Positions 13,579 to 15,718 of a DNA stretch of 15,718 bases are shown here, in pieces. This DNA comes from Enteractinococcus sp. (GTDB lineage: Bacteria; Actinomycetota; Actinomycetes; Actinomycetales; Micrococcaceae), in contig JAJUIX010000006.1 in assembly GCA_029267455.1 (NCBI GenBank), positions 1 to 15,718 of the forward strand, in the 5' to 3' direction. Below the pieces are notes generated by a model. The model saw nothing but the letters and a program-made list of their open reading frames with translations, made no database searches and was not told the DNA's origin. The position numbers and the translations under genes were made by a program. The number at the start of each line of letters is the position of its first letter. Position 1 is the stretch's first letter.

Positions 13579-15718
13579 TTCGACCCGGTATTCTTCTTCC
13601 GATCCGAGCGCCGATAGACGTCATAGACTCCGTCAACTTGACGTACTGCATTCATGAGATGCTCAAGATGATCGGTGTCGCCCATTTCAAACACAAAACT
13701 CGTTTCCGCTACCCGGTCCCGTCGCGTTTTGACATTAGCACTGAGAATATTGACGTGGTGGTCAGCTAGAACAGCCGTCAGATCGGACAACAGCTGTTTT
13801 CGGTCCAACGCTAAGACCAGAATGTCGACGTTGAAGGTAGCATCTGAGCTGGGTGCCCACTCCACCTCTAGGAGTCGATCCTGTTCTGTTGTGTTGACGA
13901 TATTGGGGCAGTCTTTGCGATGCACCGATATCCCCGAGCCACGGGTGACGAAACCAATAATGCTATCCGGTGGAACAGGGGCACAGCACCGGGCAAGTTT
14001 CGCCATGACGTCTCCCGCCCCAGGAACAACAATGCCAGAATCAGTATGCCGCGACGGGTGTGGAATAGTCGGGATTGAAACTGTATCGGGTTCTGGCTCA
14101 GTCTTGTCTTCTTCCGGAGCTAGGATCTGCTCGATACGCTTCAATACGTTTTGCAGCGAAACTGAACCTTCACCGATGGCGGCGTAAAGCCCCTGTATAT
14201 CTTCGTAGTTCAGTTGTTCCACGACATTATTAAGCGTATCGGTGCTCAACATTTGTTGCAGCGGCAAGGTGTGTTTCCGAGCCTCTTTGGTCAGCAGCTC
14301 TTTACCGCGCTCGATAACTTCATCACGGCGCTCTTTGGAAAACCAGTGCCGGATCCGGTTGCGGGCTCGACCAGAACGTACGAAACCTAACCAGTCTTGT
14401 GATGGTCCTGCATTTTCATCTTTGTCAGTGAAAATCTCTACAGAATCACCGTGGTTCAGCACCGTATTCAACGGCACGAGTCGATCATTCACCCGAGCAC
14501 CGACGGTACGGTGTCCAACCTGGGTGTGCACACTGTAGGCAAAATCAACGGGTGTAGAACCTGAGGGGAGCGCTTTGATCTCTCCCTTAGGAGTGAAGAC
14601 ATATACCTCAGACGAACCGATCTCGGTCCGTAAAGAATCTAAGAAGTCATTAGGGTCTGAAGCATCCTGTTGCCAGTCCAAGACGGTCTTCAACCAGCCT
14701 GGTGTTTGTGCGTCTGCAGCACCACCCCGCTTATATATCCAATGTGCCGCAACACCATATTCGGCACGATGGTGCATTTCGTGGGTACGAATTTGAATCT
14801 CTACGCGTTTTCCGCCGGGCCCGATGACGGTTGTATGCAAGGACTGATACATGTTGAATTTCGGCATGGCGATATAGTCTTTGAACCGCCCGGGGATCGG
14901 AGACCACCGCGCGTGCAGTGCTCCTAACACTGCATAGCAATCACGAACCGAATCCACGAGTACACGGATGCCTAGGAGGTCATAGATCTCGTTAAATTCT
15001 TTGTCTTGCTCCTGCATCTTTTGGTAGATCGAATAGTAATGCTTCGATCTACCAGTTACAGTTGCTCGAATTTTGACCGAACGTAGCTCCTTTTCAACCT
15101 GTTCGGTCAGGTTGGCTACAATCTTCTGACGTTGTGGAGTGCGCTCTCCGACTAACCGAACAATTTCGGCATAGACCTTGGGCCAAAGTGCAGCAAACGA
15201 TAAATCTTCTAATTCCCACTTGATGGTGTTCAGACCCAGCCGGTGTGCTAGGGCTGCATAGATCTCAAGGGTCTCTTTCGCCTTCCGAGCAGAGGACTCT
15301 GGCGCTACGTAACGCCACGTTCTGGCATTATGCAGCCGGTCTGCCAATTTGATCATCAAGACGCGCACGTCTTTGGCCATGGCAATAATCATCTTGCGCA
15401 CGGTTTCCGCTTCGGCGGCCGAGCCGAATTCTACGCGGTCTAATTTCGTGACACCATCAACGAGTAAGGCGACATCAGGGCCAAAATCTTTAGTGAGTTG
15501 CTCCAGCGTGTAATCGGTGTCTTCCACGGTGTCATGCAGTAGAGCCGCAATGAGGGTCTCACCGGTCAAACCGAGTTCGGCCAAAATAGTCGCAACGGCT
15601 ACAGGATGCGTGATATATGGGTCACCGGATTTTCGGAATTGATCGCGGTGATGATAATTGGCGACATTAAAAGCGCGAATGATGGGTGTGATGTCACCTT
15701 TGGGATGGCGCACCTTCA
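13575..15718 (-). CDS. rel: Bifunctional (p)ppGpp synthetase/hydrolase Rel (RelA/SpoT homolog), 5' end cut by window
   Basis: Ribosome-associated stringent-response enzyme that makes (p)ppGpp when uncharged tRNA enters the A site and degrades it otherwise. The frame stays open to the window edge; a GTG at 15713 is not taken as the start, since the protein begins within the HD domain there and about 50-90 residues are missing. Numbering from that GTG: hydrolase HD domain with THPVAV (35-40), HDTVEDTD (60-67) and RLHNARTW (126-133); synthetase with GRSKHYYSIYQKM (221-233), RFKDYIAMPK (276-285), YQSLHTTV and VEIQIRT (304-310); TGS domain at 368-430 (VYVFTPKGEI); zinc-finger region with RCCAPVPPD and RKDCPN; ACT domain at about 628-700. 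RFKD (RxKD, not ExDD) and the intact HD motif mark a two-way enzyme. It converges on the AbiEi-like gene. Confidence 0.97.
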   Translation of the reverse strand, partial: KVRHPKGDITPIIRAFNVANYHHRDQFRKSGDPYITHPVAVATILAELGLTGETLIAALLHDTVEDTDYTLEQLTKDFGPDVALLVDGVTKLDRVEFGSAAEAETVRKMIIAMAKDVRVLMIKLADRLHNARTWRYVAPESSARKAKETLEIYAALAHRLGLNTIKWELEDLSFAALWPKVYAEIVRLVGERTPQRQKIVANLTEQVEKELRSVKIRATVTGRSKHYYSIYQKMQEQDKEFNEIYDLLGIRVLVDSVRDCYAVLGALHARWSPIPGRFKDYIAMPKFNMYQSLHTTVIGPGGKRVEIQIRTHEMHHRAEYGVAAHWIYKRGGAADAQTPGWLKTVLDWQQDASDPNDFLDSLRTEIGSSEVYVFTPKGEIKALPSGSTPVDFAYSVHTQVGHRTVGARVNDRLVPLNTVLNHGDSVEIFTDKDENAGPSQDWLGFVRSGRARNRIRHWFSKERRDEVIERGKELLTKEARKHTLPLQQMLSTDTLNNVVEQLNYEDIQGLYAAIGEGSVSLQNVLKRIEQILAPEEDKTEPEPDTVSIPTIPHPSRHTDSGIVVPGAGDVMAKLARCCAPVPPDSIIGFVTRGSGISVHRKDCPNIVNTTEQDRLLEVEWAPSSDATFNVDILVLALDRKQLLSDLTAVLADHHVNILSANVKTRRDRVAETSFVFEMGDTDHLEHLMNAVRQVDGVYDVYRRSDRKKNTGSN

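Noticed and set aside
13675..14538. Plus-strand open frames opposite rel
   Set aside because: Antisense shadows of the ACT, zinc-finger and TGS domains of Rel.
1..15718. CRISPR array, insertion sequence, phage or defence island
   Set aside because: No direct-repeat arrays, terminal inverted repeats, transposase or integrase motifs; every sizeable gene but two is a recognised core gene in conserved order.

Overview
The window looks like ordinary chromosomal core sequence of an actinobacterium, most likely a member of the Micrococcaceae with a moderate GC content (mid-50s percent by eye, not computed). The evidence is the gene order (mltG-ruvX-alaS-small membrane protein-rpsD-rarA ... aspS-hisS ... 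DUF349 ... rel), the cysteine-free form of ribosomal protein S4, the HisRS subtype, several GTG/TTG starts and strong homology-level motif matches to that group. I see no phage, IS element, CRISPR array, tRNA or rRNA, and no cluster that looks horizontally acquired.

Layout, left to right. (1) 1-5008, minus strand: mltG (3' part cut off by the window edge), ruvX overlapping it by 11 bp, alaS, and a small single-pass membrane protein. These run in the order membrane protein > alaS > ruvX > mltG and look like one transcription unit. (2) 5093-5135: a terminator-like hairpin behind rpsD. (3) 5158-5784: rpsD, with a leader that contains mutually exclusive pairings, one of them an H-type pseudoknot ending next to the ribosome binding site. 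(4) 6004-7473: rarA, minus strand, divergent from dtd (7530-7982, plus). (5) dtd converges on the hisS-aspS pair (11324-8069, minus); a near-perfect inverted repeat at 8019-8050 separates them. (6) 11494-12855, plus: a DUF349 coiled-coil protein, ended by a strong intrinsic terminator. (7) 12928-13554, plus: an uncharacterised protein with weak resemblance to AbiEi-type antitoxins. (8) 13575-15718, minus: the bifunctional (p)ppGpp synthetase/hydrolase Rel, whose N-terminus lies outside the window.

How the genes fit together: the region is dominated by translation and its surveillance. Three aminoacyl-tRNA synthetases (Ala, Asp, His), a D-aminoacyl-tRNA deacylase, a primary 30S assembly protein and the enzyme that senses uncharged tRNA on ribosomes sit within 16 kb. 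RarA and RuvX add replication-fork and nucleic-acid processing functions, and MltG limits glycan strand length in the cell wall.

I did not find a previously undescribed multi-gene system. The observation most worth following is the candidate pseudoknot switch in the rpsD leader (5804-5873), a plausible S4 autoregulatory site. Smaller points are His31 in AspRS (predicts a non-discriminating enzyme), the archaeal/eukaryote-like HisRS signatures, an exact consensus DnaA box at 12879, and an orphan AbiEi-like gene.
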